Of a DNA stretch of 64,000 nucleotides, positions 44,871-55,299 are shown piece after piece; within the stretch, counting starts at the first letter, position 1; each line of letters begins with the position of its first letter. The notes under the pieces were generated by a model. That model was not told the origin of the DNA, made no database searches, and saw only the letters and a program-made list of their open reading frames with translations. The stretch spans positions 8,056,988 to 8,120,987 of the forward strand of contig JARUPZ010000005.1 of assembly GCA_031213475.1 (NCBI GenBank), given 5' to 3'. This DNA is from Nereocystis luetkeana (taxonomy: Eukaryota; Sar; Phaeophyceae; Laminariales; Laminariaceae). A program made the position numbers and the translations under genes.

Positions 44871-46360
44871 TGGCATTTGTGTGGGATCAGTTCAAGGGAC
44901 GAGTCCCTCAGTCGTCCGAAAGTACACTATGAACAGTTCATAACAGTAGTAGCGTGGTGGCGTGTTTCAGCGAAACAAGCCACTCGAATGATTCTGGCCT
45001 ATAGGGATTTTCTCCCCGTTTCTTCTCGTGTTTCAGAGGCTAAAGGAGTTTGCTCACATCTCGGAACGCAGCTCGGAACAAGCGGGGAGATTGCGCCCGG
45101 CGGGCAAATTGCAGCACGGGGGTGGGGGGTGGGGGGTGGGGGGGGGGGGGGGGGTTACTTGCGTATATGCCACGGTATCGATGAAACCCGGCGCCCCACT
45201 CTTGATTGACACAACAAAAACGAGGCAGGTAATTCGTCGCCAAACATGCCTCAAATAACCCTGCGGTGAAGTGTACATTACCACCTGCATTATGTTCTGG
45301 CGGACAGATTTGCATCGAAAGAGGTGGCAAGCTTCCCGGTGCGGTCGCTAAAAGCTTTCTCCAAGTGTCTTTTTTCGATGCTGGCATTAAAGCTTGGTTT
45401 CGTGAGATACGCCGCTCCCTGGGATACCGCCAATTTTTCCTAAATTTTGAGCACCGCTCGAGACGACCCACCCAGAGACATCGGTCTAAAAGGGCATCGA
45501 GCGACGAGCCAAGACGTCTTGATGGGGTACAGCAGTGTTGATAGTGCCGGCTGCCCGCCATAGTATTAGTCTAGTGCCTTTGAAATCGCTTGGCACAGAT
45601 GGGACAAATAAAACCAGTGTGTGGCAGTGTGTGAGGTACTAGTGCCGGTTTCCGCTAGATGTATACCCTGGTAGTTCGGTATCGTTGCCCCTGGCGCATG
45701 CATGCATACCTACGCCGGCACTAACAACATAGGGAAACATTACTGCATCACCAAGAAAGCAGAAGCCCAAAACAACCCCCCCCCCCCCCCAAACCTTAAC
45801 ACCCTTGAAATCTTGAAAGACCTGTTGACCTTTTTTTTTGTTTGACGATTAAAAGAACGGTGTATATGTTTGGTGTCATCAACTGTCTACGAGCAGCGTG
45901 CGTATCAGCCGCCAGCATCACGGGTAGGAAGGATTCGGCAGCGCACGACTCCTTGCGTTGCAACTCGTACACCAACCTCATCACCCCCCCCCCCCGTATA
46001 TCACTAGAAGTCGTTTTGCTGCGATCGTCATTTTTTTCATATTGTCAATTTTCCTATCTCGAGTCCCAAGGCGGATTCATATCGATAAGAGTACAGAAGC
46101 ACGAAGCCAACACAACCCTGCCTCTTGGAAGACGAAATAATTGACCAGATGTCACGAGCCTGCGCTTCATAATAACCGAAGCAGCAGAAAACCGTCTTGG
46201 AGGACATTCTGCTGCAGTACGCGGCACAGCGGTTTTTGGTCTTCGTCACCCGCGGTAGTACGAGTACACTGCGGTATATAGGTGGTGACTCCATCATCGG
46301 GCCTTATCAGGGCCACGTCCACCATCCTACGCATGTGACGCTAGAGCTATGAAGACCCAG
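44871..46360. other. Gene-poor stretch
   Basis: Two overlapping open frames at 45266-45541 (+, 91 codons) and 45040-45561 (-, 173 codons) have no recognised motif. G and C homopolymers lie at 45136-45153 and 45776-45790. I see no other structure. Confidence 0.4.
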
Positions 46361-46369
46361 CAGCCCCAC

Positions 46370-46700
46370 GCCTTGCCCCCCTTTGGGCGACGAGCCTCGT
46401 TTTGCCGATGACCTCACTAAACCACCGCGCCGTCATTTTTTCATGAGTCGTAACCGGTCGTGCCACAGGCAAGAGTGCGGCCCCGCCCAACTTGGCTGAG
46501 AGTGGGGCCTCCCAATCACGCCATATTTAGCTGTAGGAGTGTCTGGACGCCCTAACCTGCTCCCGCTAATAGTAAAGCCGCCCAATCAATCATGCTGCAG
46601 CTGAGAGTAGACCCGCCTCATCGCGCTACGTCCACCCGAGCAAGAAGGGCCGCCCAATCGCGCTACGGCGCGCAGAAGAAATATTAGAGCCGTTTAATCG
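46370..46700. repeat. Decayed tandem repeat around GCCGCCCAATC
   Basis: GCCTCCCAATCACGC, GCCGCCCAATCAATC, CCCGCCTCATCGCGC and GCCGCCCAATCGCGC recur at roughly 60-bp spacing, with GAGAGTGGG/GAGAGTAGA between them. Confidence 0.6.
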
Positions 46701-47639
46701 AAGATGAGCCGCAACTCTACAGAGAAATATCCGTGCGGGAGGCCCTCCTCCTGCCATCCCGATCAGCATCCGCGTCGCACATTAATATCTGCCCCCGCTT
46801 CCCGTTTCCTCCGCCTCTTTGAGTGGCCAGACCAAAAGGTCTCTCACGACTCTACAAAGAAGTATCCGTGCGGTAGACCCTTCGCCCCCCGCCCCCCCCC
46901 CCCCCCCCCCCCCCCCCCCCGTCGAGTCGCCATGCACGGCAAAATCTGCATCGCTTTCCGTTTCCTCCACCCCCGCCTGTTGGTCGCGAATTGCCGAAGC
47001 GGATATCATTGCTGCGCGAAGCAAACCAGCGAGTCGCAAAAAGTGTCCCGGGACATGGGGGGCAAAGCGCAAGCGAGATTGAAAAAAAATATACCAGGTT
47101 CGTATGTGAAGAGCACGGAGGGCGATGTCGGGGGTTATTTACAGGATCCAAGATTTTGAGTCGGGGCATGTTGCGATTCATTTCACTCGGTAAAATAAAT
47201 CAGCGAGTGACGATAGCCGTCGCACAGAAGCGAAAAGGTTTTGTTGCCCGCAGAGCATGCAAAGTACCCCCACGGCCGCTTTCAACTGGAGCGACATCGT
47301 TCCACCTCCCGGACAGATAATCGATTCCCATTTTGATGATCTACTGATTATTGATAACATACATTTCCAGGCAGAACTCTTGCCGGGTGGGACCTGTACG
47401 TTTTCTGCACGATCTACGTACACAGCACGCGTTTCCCTGGGTTGAATCTGCCCTATACATGCGGCAGATCCTCCACAACATCTCACAGCGGCGGGTGAGG
47501 AACTAGATGATCTACAGCAGATAGATAGATATATCATGATCTATTATCTGTCGGAGATGTGCAGGTTCGGTAGGAACAGCGCGGGGAGGAATTGAGGCAG
47601 CCGAAAACGAACTCTTGCGAATACTATCGCCACCCTCTC

Positions 47640-48790
47640 CCACCACTTGAGAGGCATCGCAAGCCGTCGGAACGATTTCGAAACCACCAACGCCTCGCGC
47701 AACGAACCGCGCTTTTCGCGGGAGTCTCAGTTTGACGAGGCGCCGTAACGTCCATCGAAACAAACGCCTTCAATATATATATATATTTAAATCGCGTCAG
47801 CCACAACACAGCGGGGCGTCGAAAATTCCGTCGAAACGTACCATCTGACAAGAGGCATCGCAAGAGTAAACCGAAAACCACCTCACACTATCTGTGATGC
47901 AACGGGGCGTCACACTATCCGCCGAAACGGTTTCCAAGTACCAAGCATCGCAAAAGCAACCGAAGAACAGCGCTCGCGCCAATCCGCAATACAGTGGGAC
48001 GCCACAGTGCCGGTCGAGACGCCCTCAGCACGAGGCATTGCAAAATCAACCAGCTACCGTCATCCGCCACACCGAGAGGCGTCGAATTGTTCGTCAATTT
48101 TTTTTCCAAGACGAGAGAGGCACCCATCGCGCGGACAATGGACTTTCAGCTATCGCGAGACGTCACGGACATAACACATCAGAACACCCTCCAAGCCGAG
48201 GCATCGAACACACACGCAATCGAAAAAACAGCCTCTTGCGCCACCATCCGCCACACCAAGGGGCGTGTCCCCAAACATCCGGCGGCATGCTTTCCAAGGC
48301 GAGGCATCCATCGCAGAGAAAAATCGAACTTGTCTGGCGCCACCCGCCAAAGAAGGAGCGTCACAAATCTCACACGAACCATCTTTAACACCTCAAAGAC
48401 CGGGGTCGAAGAATCAATCGAGAGAAAAACTCTCGCGGCAATCTTGAATCGCTCAAGTATCACACGCAGCTTGCAAGGATGGCTTTTCAGGATTTTTTCA
48501 GGGCTGTCGACAGGCCAAGTCAAGCCACACGGGTCGGGTTGGGACAGATCAGGGTAACCTGGCCCGACCCGTGAGCCTCCGAAAACCTCCTGACCCGATC
48601 CGACCCATGAGGTTCCTGAACCCGACGCGTGGGTCGAGTCCTGACCCGTGAAGAGTCCCGCGAAAATTAAGAAAAATTGAATCTAACAGCTGAGGTGCCT
48701 AATTAGTTCCGAAAAATACACTAATACAACAGGGCGTCACGCGTCGCAAATATCTATCGAAACCCCTTCCTTAGACGAGACGTCGCGATC
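47640..48790. repeat. About 115-bp decayed tandem repeat
   Basis: Units follow the order GAGGCATCGCAAAA, CAACCGAAAACA, CGCCA-ATCCGCCACACC, GGGGCGTC and CGAAACGGTTTCCAAG. Roughly nine units are visible. A CCCGACCCGTGAG-rich patch (48525-48660) interrupts it before a last unit near 48730-48790. Confidence 0.75.
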
Positions 48791-48952
48791 CAGGGGAGTC
48801 ACCGACCTCCACCCTTTGAATGCTGTATGTGTGATGTGCTTTGAGTTATGATGCGTACTGCTGTTTCGTACCAGGTATTGTTCTATTTTGTTCCTGAGGT
48901 CTTCTTCCACCTTGGAATTATCGGAGGCTGTCTGTCCTGTGGCCACAAACTA

Positions 48953-49057
48953 TTACGGGGGACCATAGTAAATAGGACCAAATATTGGTAGTAAAAAAAT
49001 CGAAATATATAGGTTTTCGTGTGTGCCGTAGGTCCTATTCAATATGATCCCCCGTAA
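48953..49057. mobile_element. Family-A MITE
   Basis: TTACGGGGGACCATAGTAAA to GATCCCCCGTAA, with TA on both sides. It carries no addition and is the reference for reading 63509-63620. Confidence 0.9.
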
Positions 49058-49299
49058 TATGAGTACGGTATGGCGATGGGCCAATGCGAGAAACAACAGC
49101 AACAACAGCCCTTCACGAGAAATTGGTCTAAAAGAGAAAACAGGCACGGCCAAGGCAGCACACGGCTTGAAAACCCGAGCTTCGACAATTTAATTCGATC
49201 GGACGACCTCACAGCTGCCGTATTTGTATGCTCCGTACATGAAATGTTGCAAGACTGTAGCGTAGCGCCAGTGACATGCCGTTGCTCTGCTGCTCTCTA

Positions 49300-49402
49300 T
49301 TACCGGGGACCGTAGTAAAGAGGACCTACGGTACGCACAAAAACCTGTATATTCCCCTATTTTTACAGACCATATTTGGTCCTATTTACTATGGTCCCCC
49401 CT
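49300..49402. mobile_element. Family-A MITE, 240 bp from the previous copy
   Basis: TTACCGGGGACCGTAGTAAA to ATGGTCCCCCCTA. The right terminus has drifted from CCCGTAA to CCCCTA. Confidence 0.82.
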
Positions 49403-49779
49403 ATTGGGTGTTACTACTACACTATCCAAGGTTGGGTGGGAGGGATGTGTAGATGTCTCCGGGGGTTAGGGAAGCGGCCAAAAACAGGTACTTGGAAACC
49501 AAAAAAAGTACATCTGGATATATAGATAAGAAGCATCGAAACTATGCTCGGTCAAAAACAAAATGTAAACTTTCAGGACAGGGTACCTCTCGCTACAAAC
49601 AGGAACTCGTATTAATACGAGCAAGTGGCAATGTGCGTGCGCTGGGAAAAGGCATAAAACACAATTACAAAAACTGTTTCTGGAGATTTTCGGTCGACTG
49701 AGGCAGATCTCCATCTTCATTTATTTCAGCCTTTTCTACAGAGTCGCCGGCTGCACTGAGCTCAAATGAGGCCCCTATT

Positions 49780-50050
49780 GGTGTTGGATATCGGATATCG
49801 GATATCGGATACTTCGAATCGAGTTCGACATGATATTGTACCGATAAAAAAAAAACTATTAATAGTCGATACAATGTCGATCCTTGGTAACATCGAAGCT
49901 TTCGCCCGGCATCTGCACGAAACAGCATGGGGGATCCCAGGGGATGGATGGCGAAAACACACGTTCTCGATACGATACATCGCAAAATCCGATATTTCGA
50001 TGTTATCGAAACTTCCGATACGATATTCAGCACTATCAATAGCCACCATA
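49780..50050. repeat. Dispersed repeat rich in CGATAT/ATATCG words (copy 2)
   Basis: GGATATCGGATATCGGATAT at one end, many TCGATAC words, and CGATACGATATTCAGCACTA with ATCAATAGCCACC at the other. Partner of 10900-11225. Confidence 0.5.
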
Positions 50051-50145
50051 GTTTACGTGGCCGCCTAAATCAGCAACTTGCGTCGGTTGTGAAGTCGTCG
50101 TAGAACAATGATGCCGTCACACGGTAAAAACTGATAAAAAAGCTC

Positions 50146-52810
50146 TCAGCCGCTCCAAGTGAGGGGTGCTGTGTATACCTTGCTCGCGGCGGTCGCCATG
50201 TCTGCCTTCGCCCGCTCCAACGCGGACCTAGTCACAGGACTCGCCAGCATCCTGTCAATGGCCGCTTTCGGGGGGTTCCGGATGCGAATGTCGCGGTTCA
50301 ACATCCTGTCAATTTGAAAAACAGGCACGAAAATAGAACGGTGAACGAGAAACGCGCAACGACGCCAGCGGTGAGCGGCGGGCGGCGATAAGACGACAGA
50401 GCAGCGGTCGTTTAACGGAAGGCGACACAGCAGCGGTTATTCGGAGCACAGCGGGCGAGTAAGGGAGGGGGGGGAAGGGGGGGGCTGTACTCATGTTCAT
50501 GCATAGCCGTAGTGGTTACGACCGTAGGCCCTCGCATCGCTACGACGTCCGGACGGAGCACGCAGGGTTTTCACCGACCAGACAGACAATGCTTGTACCA
50601 CCCTAGCGCGGGGAGGGAAGGGCAAGCGACGAGACGCGCGGCTTGGTGAGAGGCCCCAAACCCTTTTGAAGCCCGGCCGAGAGGGCACAAACTACTGTGC
50701 AAAAAGGGGCACTCGAAAGCGAATCTGACCTCGACTGATAAAAGCGGGGAGGGAGAGAGGAGCAGAGGGAAGAGGGCACGGAGGGACGGGACTCGCGGCT
50801 TGGTGAGGTCCGATAAAAAAAAATCGAGGGTGGGCGAGAGGGGGGCGAGTGCCTTCAGAAAATGGCTCGTGAAAACGAAACCATTCTCGGGGATCGCGAG
50901 CGGGAAGGTAGGATGGGGGTTCTTAAGGTCGTGTCGCGTCTTGTCGCGGAAATGTAAGACAGTTGGCCACAGTGTCACAAGTGTATTTCACTCGTGCTAC
51001 GATACGGGTGCTGTACCTCATAGGGGTACTGTACCTTATAGGGCTACTGTACCTTGTAGGCGTGCTGTACCTTGTAGGGGTACTGTACTTTGTAGGGGCA
51101 CTGCACCTTGTAGGGTACTGTACCTTGGAGGGGTACCGTACCTTATTCTCGCCAAACTATTTCTGGCTGACGGGGTTCACCCAAAAAAAATACTGCTGTG
51201 CCCAACATTGTTGGAATACCATTTCGGATGTACAAAACATTCTTGTATTCCAATGCCCTATCGGGGTATGTACGTGGGCCATGGCGTTTTACTCATTGCG
51301 TTGGCGGTACGTTTTTTTCTCGGCATCGTCAGTTTTTTTTTTTTGTATGTGAGACATGGAGTTCCTTAATCTAGGAGGCTCATAAAGTGTAAAGACCGCT
51401 TGGTCTTCATGCTAGTGTCTAAACGGTCTTCATATTGCCGCCCACAGAGTGGTAGTTGCTGCCCCTACGATACCTCACGCCGGCTGGTGGGTTCTATTGC
51501 GGAGGTACGATAGTGGCGCACCCACCAGTACTATTTTCTGAAGCTCCTGACTTGACTATAGTATAGGAGCTCTGCGCCTTCACCAACAAAACTGATTTTG
51601 AGGAAAAAAAAAAAGAAAAAACAAAGTGCAATACGATGAGCAGTCCGAAAAATCTACATGAGCGCATCGCGCAAAATGTTGTCAAAACACTACCTAAGCG
51701 TTAATAATGTCCTTCCAACGATGTTGAGAGAACCCGATGAGCAGTCCCAACAATCTACATGAGCCGCATCGCGCAAAATGTTGTCGAAACACTACCTAAG
51801 CGTTAATAAAGTCCTTCCAACGATGTTGAGAGAACCCGATGAGCAGTCCCAACAATCTACATGAGCCGCATCGCGAAAAATGTTGTAAAATACTACTCGA
51901 GTGTTAACGACGGCCATTCCAACGATACTGGATTGAGGAATCCTGTCGGTCAGAAACCATTTCGGCCAAAAAGTGGGGTTATCAAACGCCCCTATCGTAT
52001 TACGCCTCCGCGCTCGAAGATGCTGCAGTACCAGTAGCATGACATGCCTGGCGCCAAGACGACTGCTGCACTTCGTACAAAACTGTCTTTATTAATAGTA
52101 GGGTTGTAGAGTACCCGCCTCGAACTGGCGGTCGGCTCAAGCGGAGAGGCAATGCCGTGCGCGCAGCACCTGCTGTGGCAGGTAGCACACACCAGGAAAG
52201 CAGACCGCGCAAACACACACACAAACTCTCACAAACACACACAGCAGTGGCACACATTTATCCTACTGTACGACACATACGTTTTACGTTTATGTATACA
52301 ACACACACATGAACACACATAAACGCACAAAAACTCACACATACCAATCAACACGGACACATGCACCTCGGATACATACTCACATACGTGGACACTGCAG
52401 ACTGCGCATGCGCGCACACGAATTTACACGTATATGTAAAACATGCTGGTATATACGATCACAAGACAACAGGAGACAGGCCTATTTGGACGTGCCAAGG
52501 CCCGTTTTCGCCTTATTATATCAGCTCTAGTATAGGGGTTCTGCATGTCCACAGGTCACACGGCGGTCTCCACATGAGGTTGTGCACAGCACACGAGAAG
52601 CCACACAAAAGGATACACCGCGGTCACGGCGTGCAGCAAGCGGCCCATGTCACAAGTGGCATGCCTCTCATCGCTGATCATCGCTCACAAGCAACCGAAG
52701 CCACGCACGAAGGCACACGAAGGATACCCCGCAGGCACCGCGTCAAGCTTTGATGATGATGCACGATGATGACGATGTTGAGTATTACGATGATGATGAC
52801 TATGATGAGG

Positions 52811-52842
<32 letters not shown>

Positions 52843-53323
52843 GATGACGATGATGTTCTCAGATTGGCAGCATTCACCTGAAACAAGCAAGCGGCCTACC
52901 GGTAGAAGGAACTATAGCACGTACCGTGCCTAACATCGCCGATCGACCACATACAGCCGAAGCCACACACGAAGGCAAATCACAAAGGCCACACCGCGGT
53001 CATCGCGTGCAGCAAGCGGTACCACGGTAGGTACATACCATTCTCAGCGGAAACGCAAGGGCCGGTGTGGTGCAAATATCAACTGCAAACGATTCCTTAC
53101 ATTTACGTTGAGAGCGATACCACCTGGAACAGCAGTAGTATACAAAAGATATACCCCGTACGTATCACTCATCACTGATTACTCACATGTAATCGAAGTC
53201 GTCCAGGCCAATAAGCCTGTCCGTACGGCCTACCGTGAGGTAGTTGGTCAAAGACATCAGTCCGGACACCCCGCCCATGGCGAGCGTGATGATCGCCAGC
53301 GGCGGCGCGGATTGCCACGGCAT
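50146..53323 (-). CDS. NDUFA1: Probable NDUFA1/MWFE-type subunit of mitochondrial complex I
   Basis: Two minus-strand exons (53323-53187 and 50305-50179) join across a GT-AG intron of about 2.9 kb. The product begins MPWQSAPPLAIITLAMGG, a short hydrophobic membrane segment, followed by a Gly-Arg-rich turn and DDFDYMMLNRDIRI. That layout (N-terminal transmembrane helix, then an acidic-aromatic stretch and an Arg-Asp-Arg-type motif within about 60 residues) is that of NDUFA1, a small accessory subunit in the membrane arm of complex I, in the mitochondrial inner membrane. Codon phase is kept across the splice (AT|G). After exon 2 the frame either reads on to a stop at 50146-50148 (98 residues) or is spliced at AAG|gtatac (50179) to an unseen exon. 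Animal and plant homologues are about 65-70 residues, so the C-terminal extension is unusual. The assignment rests on motif layout only. Confidence 0.68.
50179..50305 (-). CDS. NDUFA1: NDUFA1-like exon 2
   Basis: The acceptor is caaattgacag|GATGTT. The first base completes the Met codon, and the exon continues LNRDIRIRNPP and an Ala/Arg/Lys-rich helix. The copy of GACAGGATG inside the exon (in ...IDRML...) repeats the acceptor context, so a second in-exon acceptor is possible. Confidence 0.62.
50485..50600 (-). repeat. Family-E repeat (copy 4)
   Basis: G run, CATGCATAGCCGTAGTGG, GACGTCCGGACGGAGCACGC and GGGTTTTCACCGACCAGACA, the complement of the other copies. Lies inside the NDUFA1-like intron. 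Confidence 0.7.
50995..51150. repeat. 18-bp minisatellite
   Basis: About eight units of GTACTGTACCTTGTAGGG with variants. Eighteen is divisible by 3, so it reads as a six-residue repeat (LYLVGV-like) in one frame. Confidence 0.9.
51635..51935. repeat. 101-102 bp satellite, three units
   Basis: Units start GATGAGCAGTCC at 51635, 51736 and 51838 and contain AATCTACATGAGC, AAAATGTTGT and CCTTCCAACGATG. Units 1 and 2 are nearly identical; unit 3 is diverged. Confidence 0.93.
52745..52856. repeat. GAT/GTT/GGT microsatellite
   Basis: A GATGAT-rich stretch, then GTTGTTGTTGTTGTT and GGTGGTGGTGGTGG, all inside the NDUFA1-like intron. Confidence 0.9.
53187..53323 (-). CDS. NDUFA1: NDUFA1-like exon 1
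   Basis: This exon has 137 nt from the ATG at 53323-53321 to the donor TACAT|gtgagt. It encodes 45 residues: the membrane segment and the GLDDFDY stretch. The upstream frame stays open to 53503, but the upstream ATGs lead through sequence unlike the family, so the ATG next to PWQSAPP was chosen. Confidence 0.7.
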
Positions 53324-53503
53324 TTTTTCGTCGCCTCCTGCTCGCCGCGCCGATCCGGAGTGAAAAGACGGAATGGGAATGCAGACGACAGTCAGCAAGC
53401 GGCGTGAAAACATGTTCATAGGTACAGAAACGACGACTTTTCTCTCCTGAAAACAAATAAATAATATTCGTGCGCGATCTTCATGGCGAACTCCAGCAAG
53501 CAA

Positions 53504-54180
53504 CTACGGAAAGCCGTGTTGCTTTTACCCTAGGATTGGGTATGTTTTGCAGGCTGTGTGCAGTCGTCGCCAAAAAACTACACAAATAAGTAAGCCATGA
53601 TAAAATGTCGACCCATGCATGAGTAAAACAAGCGCAAGACACAGGTCGATTTTCTCGGAAAAGCCCTTCCTGCTCGACTACGCAAAACATGAACAAAAAA
53701 AGCGGTGATATGCGATCAAAAGCCACACCAGGTATGTGCCAACATTGCCGACAACGCCAAGACTGAAAGCATCTCGACATTTTCCCGCCTACTTTTTCGC
53801 AGTTTTGCGGGAAATTCTGTGTCCACAGCTTTTTAGCTCGCACTTCTGGGAAAATAGACCGTCTCGGCAAAACACGGGTGAAAAAAAACAGAGGTATTTT
53901 TCGGTGATCGCGAAAAACGGTCCATCGTCGCAAAATATCAAGACAGGAGCGCCGGTGCGAGCCGTACCGCCACCCGGTCACCTTACAGAATAGACCATTC
54001 CCAGAATCGTTTCCCAGGTCATGGCTGATCGCAGAAGGCACCGTGGACTACGATAGCTCTGTTCGTCCAGCCGGCAGAGCCGACAGAGCCGACGTGGCCG
54101 AGATCAGCATGGGATCGCCACCAACAGCATGCACTACTGTAGTAACTATTTGCTTGGCGTGGACGGCGTCGTGTCGAGCC
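53504..54180. other. Upstream of the NDUFA1-like gene, no gene seen
   Basis: This is the region upstream of the NDUFA1-like gene. A minus frame of 186 codons (53481-54041) lacks any family motif. There is no clear promoter element. Confidence 0.35.
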
Positions 54181-54182
54181 AA

Positions 54183-54350
54183 TTCGGCGCGAGAGGACGC
54201 GCGGAGAAAAGGCTGACTTCATCTCCAGATTTTTTTTTAAACAACAACAACAATGCGCGAACCGTGCGTAGTGGGGACGGGAGAGGAGATCCCGCCTTAT
54301 GTGACCCCCCCCCCCCCCCCACGATCAGAGTTACTACTTCAAGTTGAAGG

Positions 54351-54390
<40 letters not shown>
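54183..54390 (+). mobile_element. Old family-D SINE fragment ending in a GA microsatellite
   Basis: GGAGAAAAGGCTGACTTCAT, GAGATCCCGCCTTATGTGAC and AGTTACTACTTCAAGTTGAA follow the SINE body in order with many differences. The GGAGAGAGAGA of the SINE has expanded to a GA array of about 40 bp. Confidence 0.65.
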
Positions 54391-54393
<3 letters not shown>

Positions 54394-54889
54394 TCGTCGA
54401 GCCATGTACGCTTGTGAGGCACGGTCGCCCGCCTCTCCAGGAACCGGGGCACCCACCCGCCCCCGTGCGGCATGAAGCGATGGAGCGGACGAACTCCGCG
54501 CGCGCGTCTGGTTTCTGGCGATTCGATCGGGTATACGAGGAAGGAGTGTTGCACCTTCACGAAACGTCATACCGGGTATACTACTATGGTGTCCGAGTAT
54601 CAACATCATATCAACTATATCAATAGTAATCAGAACCAAATATGGTGTGCAAACGTAGGGGGAAGCATGATTTTCGGGTCCATCGTAGGTTCTGATTGAT
54701 AAGCAGTTTTTTTTTTTTTTTTTTTTTTTATCCTCCGGCGGATTGGTAAAAATAAGTACTATGCCGCCGCCCCCCCCTGCCGTAAGAGGACCCGCCGCAA
54801 CATTTTCGCGTTTCTGGGAAAAATACGTACGCGATCTACGAAAAAAAACAAGTACTTTCGTTATAATAAGGACGTGGTCGATATATATA

Positions 54890-54970
54890 TATATAGCCAC
54901 GTTGAGGCTCCGCCCGCCACCCCACCCCGCCCCGAACCGTACGATGGGCCCAAACCGCGAGGAGAATAAC
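54890..54970. repeat. GC-rich dispersed repeat (CCACCCCGCCCCGAACCGTA)
   Basis: CGTTGAGGCTCCGCCC, CCCCGAACCGTACGATGGGC and CGCGAGGAGAA. Inverted relatives are at 56205-56295 and 56535-56640. Function unknown. Confidence 0.5.
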
Positions 54971-55204
54971 TGAAATTCTTCCCTCGATCGGCCAGAATAC
55001 TTGAGTACAGCATGGGCCCGCCAACAAAAAACGCCTACTAGTAGTAAGCGCAAGCCTCGAGCCCTCATCGTGACCCCGTTCCTCCAACAGCCTTAAGCAT
55101 ACCCTACCACATACCACTCCGGGCCGAAATGTAAGAACCGTTTCGTCTTAAAATAAGTGCGTAAGCGCTCCTTATATTTCCGTCCAGATTGGTCCAAAAC
55201 AAGT

Positions 55205-55287
55205 TACCACTCTGTCCGAAAATATAACGACGATTCGAGTACAAATTTGATGATAAACGGTTCTTTACATTTCCGGACAGAGTGGTA
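55205..55287. mobile_element. Family-C Stowaway-like MITE with intact ends
   Basis: TACCACTCTGTCCGAAAATA at the left and TTTCCGGACAGAGTGGTA at the right, so TA|CCAC...GTGG|TA is complete. The element is 83 bp with the two TA copies included and has no coding capacity. Confidence 0.85.
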
Positions 55288-55299
55288 GGATTCAGCGCA

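Noticed and set aside
53481-54041. 186-codon minus frame upstream of the NDUFA1-like gene
   Set aside because: No motif, Cys/Trp-rich composition typical of chance frames, no convincing splice context.
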